Both the position numbers and the translations under genes were made by a program. 64,000 bases of DNA from Isoalcanivorax indicus (GTDB taxonomy: Bacteria; Pseudomonadota; Gammaproteobacteria; Pseudomonadales; Alcanivoracaceae). Shown piece by piece: positions 37,212-46,779 of this stretch. Below the pieces are notes generated by a model. That model saw only the letters and a program-made list of their open reading frames with translations. It made no database searches and was not told the DNA's origin. The stretch is taken from NCBI RefSeq assembly GCF_003259185.1, contig NZ_QGMP01000001.1, positions 558,001 to 622,000 of the forward strand, written 5' to 3'. The first letter of the stretch is position 1, and every line of letters starts with the position of its first letter.

Positions 37212-38030
37212 TCAGCGGCGCAGGGCGTCGGTCAGGTGGGGCTGGAGCTTCTGTAGCAGCGCCTTGAATATCTTGGGATTGCCACCGACGATATGGCCGC
37301 TTTTCAGGTGCTTGTGGCCGCCGGTGAGATCACCCACCAGGCCGCCCGCCTCGGTAATCAGGAGGCTGCCAGCGGCCATGTCCCACTCCTGCAAACCGAT
37401 TTCCCAGAAGCCGTCCATGCGCCCGGCGGCGACCCAGGCCAGATCCAGTGCGGCGGAGCCGGCGCGGCGCAGGCCGGCGGTATGACTCATGATGTCCTGG
37501 AGCATCTTCATATAGGCCTCGACGTGCTGGGCCTGGTCCTTGCGGAACGGGAAGCCGGTGCCGATCAGGGCGCCGTCCAGGGTGGCGCGTGGGGCGACAC
37601 GCAGGCGGCGACCGTTTACGGCCGCGCCGCGGCCGCGGCTGGCGGTAAATTCTTCTTCGCGCAGGGGGTCATAGATCACGCCATGCTCGATCTTGCCGTC
37701 GCAGGCGAGGGCAATGGACACCGCGAACTGCGGGAAACCGTGCAGGAAGTTGGTGGTGCCGTCCAGCGGGTCGATGATCCACTGCCAGCGGGCGTCTTCG
37801 CCTTGGCCGGCGATCTCACCGCTTTCTTCGGCCAGGATGCCGTAGCGGGGGTAGGCCTTCTGCAACACGTCGATGATGCGCGCTTCGGCGGCGCGGTCCA
37901 CCTCGCTGACATAGTCATTGAGGCCTTTTTTCTCCACCTTCAGGTGCTGGACATCTTCAGCAGCGCGGCGGATCAACTGGCCGGCCTGGCGGGCGGCGCG
38001 CAGGGCAATATTCACGTGCGGGGCGAGCAT
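37212..38030 (-). CDS. suhB: inositol-1-monophosphatase / Nus factor SuhB
   Basis: 272 residues from ATG 38030 (MLAPHVNIALRAARQAG); the ATG at 38111 is rejected on family length. Metal-binding motifs: EES at 68-70, DPLDGTTN at 87-94, and WDMAAGSLLITEAGG later. E. coli SuhB hydrolyses inositol phosphates in vitro, and joins the rRNA antitermination complex in vivo. It is divergent from trmJ, as in Pseudomonas. Confidence 0.95.
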   Translation of the reverse strand: MLAPHVNIALRAARQAGQLIRRAAEDVQHLKVEKKGLNDYVSEVDRAAEARIIDVLQKAYPRYGILAEESGEIAGQGEDARWQWIIDPLDGTTNFLHGFPQFAVSIALACDGKIEHGVIYDPLREEEFTASRGRGAAVNGRRLRVAPRATLDGALIGTGFPFRKDQAQHVEAYMKMLQDIMSHTAGLRRAGSAALDLAWVAAGRMDGFWEIGLQEWDMAAGSLLITEAGGLVGDLTGGHKHLKSGHIVGGNPKIFKALLQKLQPHLTDALRR

Positions 38031-38164
38031 AGGCGTTGTGCATCTTTTAAAGAACGTGGGAGGTGCGCAGTGTAACAGAAGGCACCCGGCCATGGGCAGT
38101 GGCACGCGCAACGACTAGACTATGCGGCCTTCTGACCTGAACTGACTGATGGACCCACACGATC

Positions 38165-38938
38165 ATGCCCGACTCGCTGCTCGACAAGATTCGTATCGTC
38201 ATGGTGGAGACGACCCACCCCGGCAACATCGGGGCGGCGGCCCGGGCGATGCATACCATGGGGCTCAGTGATCTGCGCCTGATTCGGCCGCAGCAGTTTC
38301 CCCACGTGGAGGCCACGGCACGAGCCAGTGGCGCCGGCCATATTCTGGCCGGGGCGCAGGTCTGCCAGGACCTGGACGAGGCGTTGGCGGGCGCGACCCT
38401 GGTGGTGGGCACCAGCGCCCGGCAGCGGCGTATTCCCTGGCCGTGCCTGTCACCGCGCCCGTTTGCCGAACTGGTGGCGGCGCGGGCCGATGTGGAGCAG
38501 GTGGCGATCCTGTTCGGTCGCGAAGATCGGGGGCTGACCAACGAGGAGTTGCAGCGCTGCCACTACCATGTGGCGATTCCGGCCAACCCTGACTATGGTG
38601 TGTTGAATGTGGCCTCGGCGGTGCAGCTGTTGTGCTATGAACTGCGCTTGGCCCTGGAGGGGGATCCGGACACCGACCAGCCGGTGCGGCGGGCGCGTCG
38701 CCATCAACTGGAGCTGCCGCCGCTGGACTGGGATGCGCCGCCGGCGGACAGCGCCGAGCTGGAGCATTTTTTCGGGCACCTGGAGCGCATGATCATTGAA
38801 AGCGGCTTCCTGGACCCTGATAACCCGGCTCAGGTCATGACGCGATTGCGGCGGCTGTTCCTGCGTGCGCGGCCGGACAAGATGGAAATCAGCACCCTGC
38901 GTGGTGTGCTGGTGAGCCTGGAAAAGAAGCGAGATTGA
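38165..38938 (+). CDS. trmJ: tRNA (cytidine/uridine-2'-O-)-methyltransferase TrmJ
   Basis: 257 residues of the SPOUT family. Visible motifs are [20 protein letters not shown] at the start, [12 protein letters not shown], the knot region [15 protein letters not shown] and [14 protein letters not shown]. TrmJ methylates position 32 of several tRNAs. Only one base separates its stop from cysE. Confidence 0.95.
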   Translation: MPDSLLDKIRIVMVETTHPGNIGAAARAMHTMGLSDLRLIRPQQFPHVEATARASGAGHILAGAQVCQDLDEALAGATLVVGTSARQRRIPWPCLSPRPFAELVAARADVEQVAILFGREDRGLTNEELQRCHYHVAIPANPDYGVLNVASAVQLLCYELRLALEGDPDTDQPVRRARRHQLELPPLDWDAPPADSAELEHFFGHLERMIIESGFLDPDNPAQVMTRLRRLFLRARPDKMEISTLRGVLVSLEKKRD

Positions 38939-38939
38939 T

Positions 38940-39755
38940 ATGTTCGACAGCATACGGGAAGACATCCGCTCGGTGTTCGATCGTGATCCGGCGGCCCGCA
39001 ACAGCCTGGAGGTGCTGCTCACCTATCCCGGCCTGCATGCACTGCTGCTGCACCGGCTGGCGCACTGGTGCTGGCGTCGCGGCATGAAGCTGTTGGCACG
39101 ACTGATATCGACCTTCAGCCGATGGGCCACGGGTATCGAGATTCATCCGGGGGCGCGTATCGGCCGGCGGTTCTTCATCGATCACGGCATGGGCGTGGTC
39201 ATTGGTGAGACGGCAGAGGTGGGCGATGACGTGACGCTCTATCACAGTGTGACCCTGGGCGGCACCAGCTGGAACAAGGGCAAGCGCCACCCGACGCTGG
39301 AGGATGGCGTGGTGGTGGGTGCTGGCGCCAAGGTGCTGGGGCCGATCCGTGTCGGCAAGGGCGCTCGCATCGGCTCCAACTCGGTGGTGACCAAGGAGGT
39401 GCCTGCCGGGGCCACGGTCGTGGGTATTCCGGGCCGGGTGATTGCCAAGGCGAACACGGAAGAGGAGAAAAACCGGGAAGAAATGGCGCGCAAGATCGGC
39501 TTCGAGGCCTACGGCGTGACCAACGACATGCCCGACCCGGTGGCGCAGGCGATCCGCAGCCTGCTGGATCACATGCACGCTGTGGATACCAAGATCGACC
39601 GTATGTGCAGTGCGCTGCGCGAGCAGGGCATCCGGGGTTGCGACGAGAAGCTGCCAGAGCTGAACGATGCCGATTTCGACGCGGTGGATGGTGCGGATGC
39701 GGGGCCGGACATGGCGCACCCGCCGCGCCGGGACGGCACAGACAGTAATACTTGA
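38940..39755 (+). CDS. cysE: serine O-acetyltransferase
   Basis: 271 residues. An N-terminal helical domain is followed by the left-handed beta-helix: [45 protein letters not shown], then the catalytic loop. It makes O-acetylserine for cysteine synthesis. Standing directly before iscR-iscS, it supplies the cysteine that desulfurases consume. The C-terminal tail is long and acidic. Confidence 0.95.
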   Translation: MFDSIREDIRSVFDRDPAARNSLEVLLTYPGLHALLLHRLAHWCWRRGMKLLARLISTFSRWATGIEIHPGARIGRRFFIDHGMGVVIGETAEVGDDVTLYHSVTLGGTSWNKGKRHPTLEDGVVVGAGAKVLGPIRVGKGARIGSNSVVTKEVPAGATVVGIPGRVIAKANTEEEKNREEMARKIGFEAYGVTNDMPDPVAQAIRSLLDHMHAVDTKIDRMCSALREQGIRGCDEKLPELNDADFDAVDGADAGPDMAHPPRRDGTDSNT

Positions 39756-39780
39756 CCAAAATACTCGGGATTAGTAACCT
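39748..39780 (+). promoter_or_regulatory. iscR promoter overlapping an IscR type-1 operator
   Basis: The operator-like stretch runs from ATACTTGACC (39748) to TACTCGGGAT (ending 39772) and fits the type-1 site bound by [2Fe-2S]-IscR. It overlaps a promoter with -35 TTGACC (39752-39757), 17-base spacer and -10 TAACCT (39775-39780). Holo-IscR would therefore repress its own gene. A closely related site precedes sufB. Confidence 0.82.
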
Positions 39781-39810
39781 CCCAAGGCTTGAGGTGATTG
39801 AGGTGCGGTG

Positions 39811-40293
39811 ATGCGACTCACTACCAAGGGCCGTTATGCGGTCACGGCGATGCTGGATCTGGCACTGCATGCCCGTAGCGGGCCGGTTTCCCTGGCGGAT
39901 ATTTCAGAGCGCCAGGGCATTTCCATTTCCTATCTGGAGCAGCTGTTTGCCAAGCTGCGGCGGCGCAAACTGGTGTCCAGTGTGCGCGGGCCGGGTGGTG
40001 GCTATCAGTTGAGCGCCGAAAGCGCCTCCATCAGTGTGGCCAGTGTGATCGACGCGGTGGACGAGTCCGTGGACGCCACCCGTTGCGCGGGTCTGGGGGA
40101 TTGTCAGGACGGCGAGACCTGCCTGACCCACTACCTGTGGTGTGATCTGTCCGATCAGCTGCACAGCTTCCTCAACGGCATTTCACTGGGGGACCTGGTG
40201 GACCGCGCCGATGTGCGCCAGGTGGCGGAGCGTCAGAAACGCCGCCAACGCCAGCATGAGCAGGAACGCGTGCCGCTTAGCGTTATTAACTGA
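39811..40293 (+). CDS. iscR: Fe-S cluster assembly regulator IscR
   Basis: 160 residues from ATG 39811. The Rrf2 winged helix starts [18 protein letters not shown]; the recognition segment is [29 protein letters not shown]. Cluster ligands match E. coli IscR exactly: Cys92, Cys98, Cys104 and His107. The holo form represses isc-type promoters; the apo form can act at type-2 sites such as suf. Confidence 0.96.
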   Translation: MRLTTKGRYAVTAMLDLALHARSGPVSLADISERQGISISYLEQLFAKLRRRKLVSSVRGPGGGYQLSAESASISVASVIDAVDESVDATRCAGLGDCQDGETCLTHYLWCDLSDQLHSFLNGISLGDLVDRADVRQVAERQKRRQRQHEQERVPLSVIN

Positions 40294-40315
40294 ACAAGCC
40301 ATTGCTGAAGCCCGC

Positions 40316-41485
40316 ATGAAACCTGTCTATCTGGATTATGCCGCCACCACCCCGGTGGACCCGGCCGTGATTGAAGTCATGGCCGGTTGCCTGGGTCAGG
40401 ATGGTCTGTTCGCCAATCCAGCGTCCCGTTCCCATCTGTACGGCTGGCAGGCCGAGGACGCGGTCGAGAGGGCGCGCCGCCAGGTGGCTGATCTGATTCA
40501 CGCTGACCCCCGCGAAATCGTCTGGACCAGTGGCGCCACCGAAGCCAACAACCTGGCCTTGAAAGGTGCGATGCAGGCACGCAGCAAACTGGGGCGGCAT
40601 ATCGTGTCGGTGGCCACCGAGCACAAGGCGGTGCTGGACACCCTCGCCTGGCTGGCGCGTCAGGGGTTCGAGGTGACCTTGCTCACGCCGTCGGCCGATG
40701 GACGGCTGGAACCTGCTGCATTGCGGGGTGCCCTGCGGGAGGACACCACGCTGGTGTCGTTCATGCATGCCAACAATGAAACCGGGGTGATCCATGATAT
40801 CGCCGCCCTCGGCCAGATCTGCCGCGAGGCCAGTGCGGCGCGGGCGCGGGGTGAGGGCATCCTGGTGCATGTGGATGCCGCCCAGACCCTGGGCAAACTG
40901 CCGATAGATCTGTCGCAGCTGCCCGTCGACCTGATGTCCTTCTCCGCTCATAAACTGTATGGCCCCAAAGGTGTTGGCGCGCTCTATGTGCGCCGCGCGC
41001 CGGGCGTGGTGCTGGAAGCCCAGATACACGGCGGCGGGCACGAACGCGGCATGCGCTCCGGCACCCTGGCCACGCATCAGTTGGCGGGATTTGGCGCTGC
41101 CTGCGCCGTTGCCAGCGAGAAGATGGACAGCGACAACATCCGTATTCGTGCGTTGCGTGATCGACTTTGGGAGGGCCTGCAGGCGTTGGGCGGCGTGCAC
41201 CTTAACGGCCATCCCGAGGCCCGGCTGCCGGGTCACCTCAACGTGGCGTTCGAAGGGCTGGATGGCGAGTTGCTGTTGACGGCCCTGTCCGAGATTGCCG
41301 TGTCGACCGGATCGGCCTGCACCTCGGCCTCCCTCGAGCCGTCTTATGTCCTCAAGGCCATGGGCGTCAGCGATGCCCTGGCCCACGCCTCGCTGCGTTT
41401 CTCCGTGGGGCGCTATACCTCCGAGGCGCAGATCAGCAGCGCCCTTGCCCACCTCACAGAAACCCTCGCCAGATTGCGGGGCTGA
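40316..41485 (+). CDS. iscS: cysteine desulfurase IscS
   Basis: 389 residues from ATG 40316 ([16 protein letters not shown]), 22 bases after iscR. The PLP lysine lies in [11 protein letters not shown], and the catalytic loop [15 protein letters not shown] has Cys335, which is the group I (IscS/NifS) type. E. coli IscS is 404 residues, so this form is slightly short at the C-terminus. No iscU, iscA, hscB, hscA or fdx follows. It may feed tRNA thiolation and other sulfur acceptors, with SUF making clusters. Confidence 0.94.
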   Translation: MKPVYLDYAATTPVDPAVIEVMAGCLGQDGLFANPASRSHLYGWQAEDAVERARRQVADLIHADPREIVWTSGATEANNLALKGAMQARSKLGRHIVSVATEHKAVLDTLAWLARQGFEVTLLTPSADGRLEPAALRGALREDTTLVSFMHANNETGVIHDIAALGQICREASAARARGEGILVHVDAAQTLGKLPIDLSQLPVDLMSFSAHKLYGPKGVGALYVRRAPGVVLEAQIHGGGHERGMRSGTLATHQLAGFGAACAVASEKMDSDNIRIRALRDRLWEGLQALGGVHLNGHPEARLPGHLNVAFEGLDGELLLTALSEIAVSTGSACTSASLEPSYVLKAMGVSDALAHASLRFSVGRYTSEAQISSALAHLTETLARLRG

Positions 41486-41662
41486 TGTCCCTCTGGCCTT
41501 CACGACCGCCGGGCGCTTTCACCTTGACGGCCATGCCGGGAGAGGAAAATGATAGCGCTGTCACGTCCGTGACGGCGATGACGGCTGCGGGGCCGTGCTC
41601 TTCCGCAGGGTTTGGCAGCCTGTCAATGCAAATAACCTGATCAAACTTTCTGGGGTGGGGAA

Positions 41663-42865
41663 ATGTCTATCGTAAAGCGGCCCAACGTGGCTGCCCTTCT
41701 TGTAGTGTTCATCAGTTTATCCCTGAGCGCCTGCGGCGGCTCTTCTTCGGCGAAGTCATCTGACCTCATCATTGCTGACGGGGCGACCTTGCGGGCATTG
41801 ACGATCGAGGGGAGTGGTGAGAATACCACGCTTTCCCAGGTGCGTTCAGCGTCGGTGCCGGGTAATGATGGTTTTCCTGTGTCAGGTTTTCTTCCCGAGC
41901 ACACGATCTTTGCAATGATTCCGCATCCCTCCAGGCCGTGGGTCTATGTCACATCGTTCAACGATTGTGGTGTGGCGGAACTGGGCTGCTGGGGCAACGC
42001 TCGCGTTGACTTGTTTGAAATCCAGCCGAAGCGCCTGCGTCATATCTCGCGGGTATTCACCTTTGACGAGTCGCAGCTGGACATCAGCTGTGCGCAGAAT
42101 GATGTAGGGATCGAAGGGCAGCACGGCGCCTGTGCCATTGTCAGTGGTGTGATATCCCCGGACGGCTCCCGCCTTTACCTGCAGGATGATGACTTTGATC
42201 TGCTCATGATATTTGCCATTAATCCCCTCACCGGTGCGCTGACTTTCCTTTCCGAGGGGGACCAGAGTGACGTGCGGCTGCATGGTCTGGCAATGCATCC
42301 GCAGGCGGCGCTGGTGTACAACGGCAGCAACGTTCTTGATGTCAGCGACGACATTATCAGCTTTGAATTCAATGGTGCAGGTGGAAACGGGACCCAGGTG
42401 CTTGCCGGTGGTGAAGGCGCATCGGACCTGCTGCTGACGACGGAAGAAAACCGCCACGTTCGAATCTTCCATCTGGATGAGCCATTGGCGCCGGTGCTGG
42501 TGGATGGTTATGACGCAGGACAGCGAGGTGCGCGGGATGTTGCTATCAACAATGCACGGAACAGGCTGGTTGTAGTAGGTCGTAACCGTGTGACGACCCT
42601 GTCTTTTGACGGTAACGATATCACTGAGCTTGATGTATTCGATATGCAGGACCCGGATGGGCGTGATATCGAGTATCGCTCGGTTGTGCTGACCCGTCAG
42701 GGCGAGCAGCTGCAGGCCGCTGTGTCATGGTTTGTGAACGACGACAGCAATGATAGCGGCTTCTCCGGTGGTGTATCGCTGTTCGATGTGGATGCAGATG
42801 GCGTGATCACGCCAGCGGCAACGCGCCTGACGAGCCGTGCATCACGTACGTTGATGCGTCCGTGA
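41663..42865 (+). CDS. lipoprotein with lactonase-like beta-propeller
   Basis: 400 residues. The lipobox is LSAC with Cys24. The rest is beta-rich, with repeats such as FAMIPHPSRPWVYVTS, GVISPDGSRLYLQD, LHGLAMHPQAALVYN and AINNARNRLVVVG, typical of seven-bladed lactonase/YncE propellers. Conserved Cys residues (DCGVAELGC, SCAQ...GAC) may form disulfides. The enzymatic role is unknown. It is the first of three genes between iscS and the suf operon. Confidence 0.75.
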   Translation: MSIVKRPNVAALLVVFISLSLSACGGSSSAKSSDLIIADGATLRALTIEGSGENTTLSQVRSASVPGNDGFPVSGFLPEHTIFAMIPHPSRPWVYVTSFNDCGVAELGCWGNARVDLFEIQPKRLRHISRVFTFDESQLDISCAQNDVGIEGQHGACAIVSGVISPDGSRLYLQDDDFDLLMIFAINPLTGALTFLSEGDQSDVRLHGLAMHPQAALVYNGSNVLDVSDDIISFEFNGAGGNGTQVLAGGEGASDLLLTTEENRHVRIFHLDEPLAPVLVDGYDAGQRGARDVAINNARNRLVVVGRNRVTTLSFDGNDITELDVFDMQDPDGRDIEYRSVVLTRQGEQLQAAVSWFVNDDSNDSGFSGGVSLFDVDADGVITPAATRLTSRASRTLMRP

Positions 42866-42871
42866 TACTCG

Positions 42872-42903
42872 ACAGCAGCCCCTTGGTCACAAGGGGCTGC
42901 TGT
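42872..42903. terminator. perfect 14-bp hairpin between two convergent genes
   Basis: ACAGCAGCCCCTTG (42872-42885) pairs exactly with its complement at 42890-42903, loop GTCA. It starts seven bases after the lipoprotein stop and reaches within three bases of the AEC permease stop. It could serve both directions, though neither side has a T-run. Confidence 0.7.
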
Positions 42904-42905
42904 GC

Positions 42906-43802
42906 TCAGGGCAATACATGATTGAACAGCGGCACGGTAATCAGTGACAGCACAATACCGATGCCGACAATGCGGCTGGCCAGTCCCGGCGCCAGCCCGT
43001 GCTGCTGGGCCAGGATGCCCGCGGTGATCATGGGGGCCATGGCACCCTGCAGTACAGCGATGGACAGCGCATCCCCGGTCACATTCAGACTTGTCGCCAG
43101 ACCCCAGATCAGCAACGGGGCCAACAGCAGCTTCCAGCCCAGCCCCCAGGCCATGGGCTCGGCCTCATTGCCCGGCATGGTCAGTTTCAGCTGCATGCCC
43201 ACCGAAAATAACGCCAAAGGCGTCAGTGTGGAGCCCAGGCGTGCAGCGACCTCAGCCAGGGGGGCCGGCAAGCCGCCCAGGCCGCGTAGTGCAAAAGCCG
43301 CCATCAGGGCGATAAAGGCCGGAAACAGCAGCACGCGTTTGGCCAGTTGCCGGGGAGCAATATGCTGGCCCGCATACAGCGCGGCGACCATCACGCCCAG
43401 CGAGGACAACACCAGAAACGAGCCGAGCTGATCGGCGATCACGGCGGTGCCCAGACTGTCTGTGCCGCGCAGGGCTTCCACTAGCGGGTAGCCGACAAAG
43501 GCGGTGTTGCCCAGGCCGCAGGTCAGCACCAGCGCGCCGATCTGGCCGCGCGTCCAGCCGCGCCAGCGGCCCACCAGCGCGATCAGCGCCCAGGCGCCGA
43601 GGAAGACCCCCCACATGGCGGCTGCCGGGAACAGCATGCTCGGTGACCAGGCCAGACGGGTGATCTGGTCCAGCACCAGTGCGGGCAGGGCGATATACAG
43701 CATCCACCAGTTGAGCGACAGCGACAGCCCTTCGGGATGCCTGAGCCGTGCGACGACAACGCCGGCGCCCAGGCAGATCAGAACCAGCCAGAGTGCGCTC
43801 AT
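42906..43802 (-). CDS. AEC-family (auxin efflux carrier-like) permease
   Basis: 298 residues with ten hydrophobic segments in two halves, as in AEC permeases. It starts MSALWLVLICLGAGVVVARLRHPEG and includes LVLTCGLGNTAFVGYPLVEAL, the conserved N-x2-F-x-G-P-like crossover region, and GLATSLNVTGDALSIAVLQGAMAPMITAGILA. Family members carry organic acids or amino acids; the substrate is not predictable. Confidence 0.88.
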   Translation of the reverse strand: MSALWLVLICLGAGVVVARLRHPEGLSLSLNWWMLYIALPALVLDQITRLAWSPSMLFPAAAMWGVFLGAWALIALVGRWRGWTRGQIGALVLTCGLGNTAFVGYPLVEALRGTDSLGTAVIADQLGSFLVLSSLGVMVAALYAGQHIAPRQLAKRVLLFPAFIALMAAFALRGLGGLPAPLAEVAARLGSTLTPLALFSVGMQLKLTMPGNEAEPMAWGLGWKLLLAPLLIWGLATSLNVTGDALSIAVLQGAMAPMITAGILAQQHGLAPGLASRIVGIGIVLSLITVPLFNHVLP

Positions 43803-44101
43803 GCGTGGTCACGCAGAGGTGGGTGCCAGGTGTTGCGATGCGGGCCGGGCATGAAAGAGATTCCTTGCGGTGTCAATAAACGGGTAATGGCAAAACGCCA
43901 TTATAGAGCGTCATGGCCGCCGTTAGAAATGGACTTTGGTCGCCAATGCGGGCGGCCTGAATATGATATCAGGCTGATATCACTTTTATTTTTTTGTTGA
44001 AAGAAAAAATATCCTCTGACACTGTCGGCATATTCCGGAAATGTGAAGCCGGAATAATACCTTTCAAAAAATGGATAATAATCATGACATGGGGGTCTCC
44101 A
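43803..44101. promoter_or_regulatory. AT-rich divergent intergenic region with palindromes
   Basis: The region between the AEC permease and the CVNH lipoprotein is much richer in A+T than its neighbours. It has a perfect palindrome GATATCAG-G-CTGATATC at 43965-43981 and an inverted repeat TATTCCGG (44031-44038) with CCGGAATA (44049-44056). Both precede the lipoprotein gene and look like operator or leader elements. No known regulator site is recognised. Confidence 0.6.
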
Positions 44102-45721
44102 ATGCCTGTTACCTTTTCGCGTCTCCGCGACGCTGCCTTGTGTGTTGCCGCTGCTCTGGCGCTGGCAGCCTGCACGGACGGCGCCGATAGCGACAAGCAA
44201 ACCGTCTCTGAAAAACAGCCGCTGGCGCAACAGGCCAGCCTGTCGTTGCCGCCAGGTTCATGGCAGCTTTCCTGTAACAATGCCTCCCTCAGTAATGACG
44301 TGCTGACAGCGTCCTGCAAGACGCTTTCGGGCAACACGACCCAGGCATCCCTGTACGGTGTCAGCAACTGTCTTGGTCGTATTGTTCAGGGTGGTGATAT
44401 CGGCAATATCGATGGCAGTCTGATCTGCATTCCTGATCTGCCGCGCGTCGATGCCTCGTTTGTGTTTCCTCAATCCGAGCGCACCATCAACAACTGGGTC
44501 TATGGCGGTGATGATGAGGCCATGTATCGGCATGGCTGGGGTATCTGGGCCGGGCTGACGCAGCAAGCCGGTGTGGTGGACGGTCAGCCGGTGCGCGCGT
44601 TCCAGACCTGGGCGACGCCCTCCAACATGAAGTACCGGATGAAGAACGAAACGGCGCCGCCGCAGCGCCATCTGGATCTGGAGCCTGCTCGCCAGTTCCG
44701 CAACAAGGCGCATCTGGCGAGCCAGGCGCAAGCACAGGGGGATGGCGACACGCATATTGCGGTATCCGTGGCCTATAACCCGCCAGCGGCCAATCATGCG
44801 ATTCGCAATCGCCTGTTCCTGCAAAGCACGCTGGAGACTTTTCTCAAGGAAGGCTATGAGGAAATTCCCAACTTCCCCAGTAACGCCATTACCATCAAGC
44901 CGGTGTACAAGGTGATCAATGCCAGCAACACGCAAGATGGCATTTACACTATGCCGGGCTGGCCTGGCACACCCTCGCCGGCCAGAACTTTCGGCGAAGA
45001 CACCTGGAATGCCTGCGTCTACATTGACGTCAACGGCAGCGGCAGCGGTGGCAGCGAGATAGATCAGGGCTGCTCGGGCCGTAACGCCAGCAACACCTTC
45101 TACCTGAGCAATTTCATCCATCATCCGGTCACGGCGGCCGATGCGGAATATCTGGCGGCACAGTTGAGCGTCAAGGTCAGCGAAGGGGATTACGTCATTC
45201 TGGTCGGCATGCACGTCGGCACGCGTGAGGTGAAGCGCTGGGCCTGGCAGACCTTCTGGTGGTCGGCCAATGCGGATCAGCCTGAGTTGCCCAGCAGTGA
45301 AAGGATCGCCAGCTTGCGGCCTGCAGTGCTGGATGAGGCGGCCCGTCACTATGCGATGAGCGTGGGTTATGCCATGGTCTCACCGGCACAGCCGATCATC
45401 GGCGGCAAGAATGAAGGTGAGCCGGTGATCTCCTATAACCCGCACCTGGAAGCCGGTTTCGATCCGGGTGTGTTCCAGATCAAGCGTCCGATCAACGGTG
45501 ATCAGTTGATGGAGTATGGCGTGCAGACCAACTGCATGACGTGCCATGGGCTGGCGTTCTACGACCCGAAGGTGGATTACAGCGCGGATGGCGGTGCGAA
45601 TCGGGAAAAGCCCTATGCCGCGGATTTCTACATGTCGCTGGACGACGCTGTGTTTGAAGGCAAGCTGAAACTGGATTTCGCCTGGTCCATTCTCGGTGTG
45701 CTGGAGCTGGACGCCGAGTAA
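44102..45721 (+). CDS. lipoprotein combining a cyanovirin-like (CVNH) unit and a CxxCH haem motif
   Basis: 539 residues from ATG 44102, which follows a GGGGGT site; upstream in-frame ATGs at 43994 and 44084 are possible. The lipobox LAAC places Cys24 at the membrane anchor. Residues about 48-110 (PGSWQLSCNNASLSNDVLTASC ends at Cys72, then IGNIDGSLIC) match one CVNH repeat, with Cys58 and Cys72 spaced like Cys8 and Cys22 of cyanovirin-N. A large unrecognised central region is rich in Trp. CMTCH at 478-482 is a c-type haem-binding motif. CVNH domains bind glycans; the combination suggests a surface redox or sensing role, but function is unknown. Confidence 0.72.
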   Translation: MPVTFSRLRDAALCVAAALALAACTDGADSDKQTVSEKQPLAQQASLSLPPGSWQLSCNNASLSNDVLTASCKTLSGNTTQASLYGVSNCLGRIVQGGDIGNIDGSLICIPDLPRVDASFVFPQSERTINNWVYGGDDEAMYRHGWGIWAGLTQQAGVVDGQPVRAFQTWATPSNMKYRMKNETAPPQRHLDLEPARQFRNKAHLASQAQAQGDGDTHIAVSVAYNPPAANHAIRNRLFLQSTLETFLKEGYEEIPNFPSNAITIKPVYKVINASNTQDGIYTMPGWPGTPSPARTFGEDTWNACVYIDVNGSGSGGSEIDQGCSGRNASNTFYLSNFIHHPVTAADAEYLAAQLSVKVSEGDYVILVGMHVGTREVKRWAWQTFWWSANADQPELPSSERIASLRPAVLDEAARHYAMSVGYAMVSPAQPIIGGKNEGEPVISYNPHLEAGFDPGVFQIKRPINGDQLMEYGVQTNCMTCHGLAFYDPKVDYSADGGANREKPYAADFYMSLDDAVFEGKLKLDFAWSILGVLELDAE

Positions 45722-45756
45722 CGGAAACGCGACCTGACCGATCAGCCCGCGCCGTG

Positions 45757-46212
45757 TTACAGGCGGCGGCGGGCTTCTTCCTGAATGCGACTGACCATGG
45801 CGCGGACGCCGTTACCGCGTGTGGGGCTCAGATGCTTGAGCAGATCAATCGCGGTGAAGTAGGTGTTCATGTCGTAGTCGACAATCTGCTGCGGGGTCTT
45901 GTGGTTCAGGGCGGCCAGTACAATGGCGGCCAGCCCGCGCACGATCAGGGCGTCGCTGTCTACCGCCATATGCATGCGGTTCTCGCTGCTGTCGTGCTGG
46001 ATTTCCAGCCATACCTGACTCTGGCAACCGCGAATGAAACGGTCATCCGTTTTCAGGGCATCAGGCAGGGGGGGCAACTGTTTGCCCAGATCGATGATGT
46101 AGCCGTAGCGCTCTTCCCAATCGTCAAAGAACGACAGGTTGTCCACCACGTCTTCGGCGGTGATGTCCTGGCCCAGTGCCAGCTGTTCCAGCGGTTGCAA
46201 CGACTCATTCAT
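45757..46212 (-). CDS. sufE: sulfur acceptor protein SufE
   Basis: 151 residues from ATG 46212. The SufE motif FIRGCQSQVWL has the sulfur-accepting Cys63, and LSPTRGNGVRAMVSRI is the conserved C-terminal helix. SufE takes persulfide from SufS and passes it to SufBCD. It is the last gene of the leftward suf operon, 13 bases after sufT. Confidence 0.95.
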   Translation of the reverse strand: MNESLQPLEQLALGQDITAEDVVDNLSFFDDWEERYGYIIDLGKQLPPLPDALKTDDRFIRGCQSQVWLEIQHDSSENRMHMAVDSDALIVRGLAAIVLAALNHKTPQQIVDYDMNTYFTAIDLLKHLSPTRGNGVRAMVSRIQEEARRRL

Positions 46213-46225
46213 CAAGGCTTACTCG

Positions 46226-46774
46226 TCAGAAGATACCCAGTTCGACCTGGGCCTCCTCGCTGATCATGTCGCGGCTCCAGGGCGGATCGAATACCAGCGC
46301 GACTTCTACTGCGTCCACATTCGGAACGCGCGCAAGACGATATTCCACGTCACTGACCAGTACCGGCCCCATGCCGCAGGTCGGGGCGGTGAGGGTCATG
46401 CGCACCTGCACGATGTTCTTGCCATCGCGCTGGATGACGTCCACACCATATACCAGACCCAGTGACTGGATGCTGACCGGGATTTCCGGATCGAAAATGG
46501 TATCGAGGGTGCGCTCCACATCGCTCATGCGCACACTGCCGTCGGTCTCGGCAGGTTCGAAGGTCAGTTCAAGGGGCTGTTGGCCGATGGCGTCGGCGTC
46601 GGTGCCGTCAATGCGCAGCATGTTGCCGTTCCAGGTGACGGTAAAGGTGCCACCCAGTGCCTGGCGCAGATTGACGAAACTGTTTTTCGGTATGGTCACC
46701 GGCGTGCCGGCGGGCACGCGGCGAGCCGCTACGTCGCGGTTGACGACGACGGTGCGCTGTTCCTGTTGGCTCAT
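46226..46774 (-). CDS. sufT: Fe-S assembly factor SufT (MIP18/DUF59 family)
   Basis: 182 residues. An N-terminal SufT-specific region (about 1-85) precedes the DUF59 domain with DPEIPVSIQSLGLVYGVDV and TLTAPTCGMG. SufT proteins in Gram-positive bacteria help maturation of Fe-S enzymes when cluster demand is high; this longer form is common in Proteobacteria that rely on SUF. It lies between sufA and sufE. Confidence 0.92.
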   Translation of the reverse strand: MSQQEQRTVVVNRDVAARRVPAGTPVTIPKNSFVNLRQALGGTFTVTWNGNMLRIDGTDADAIGQQPLELTFEPAETDGSVRMSDVERTLDTIFDPEIPVSIQSLGLVYGVDVIQRDGKNIVQVRMTLTAPTCGMGPVLVSDVEYRLARVPNVDAVEVALVFDPPWSRDMISEEAQVELGIF

Positions 46775-46779
46775 GGCGA

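Noticed and set aside
41486-41662. A remnant of iscU or other isc genes after iscS
   Set aside because: The 177-base gap translates to nothing resembling IscU (no Cys-bearing scaffold motif) in any frame.
43860-44101. An insertion-sequence end in the AT-rich region
   Set aside because: The inverted repeats are short and local, and no transposase is nearby.
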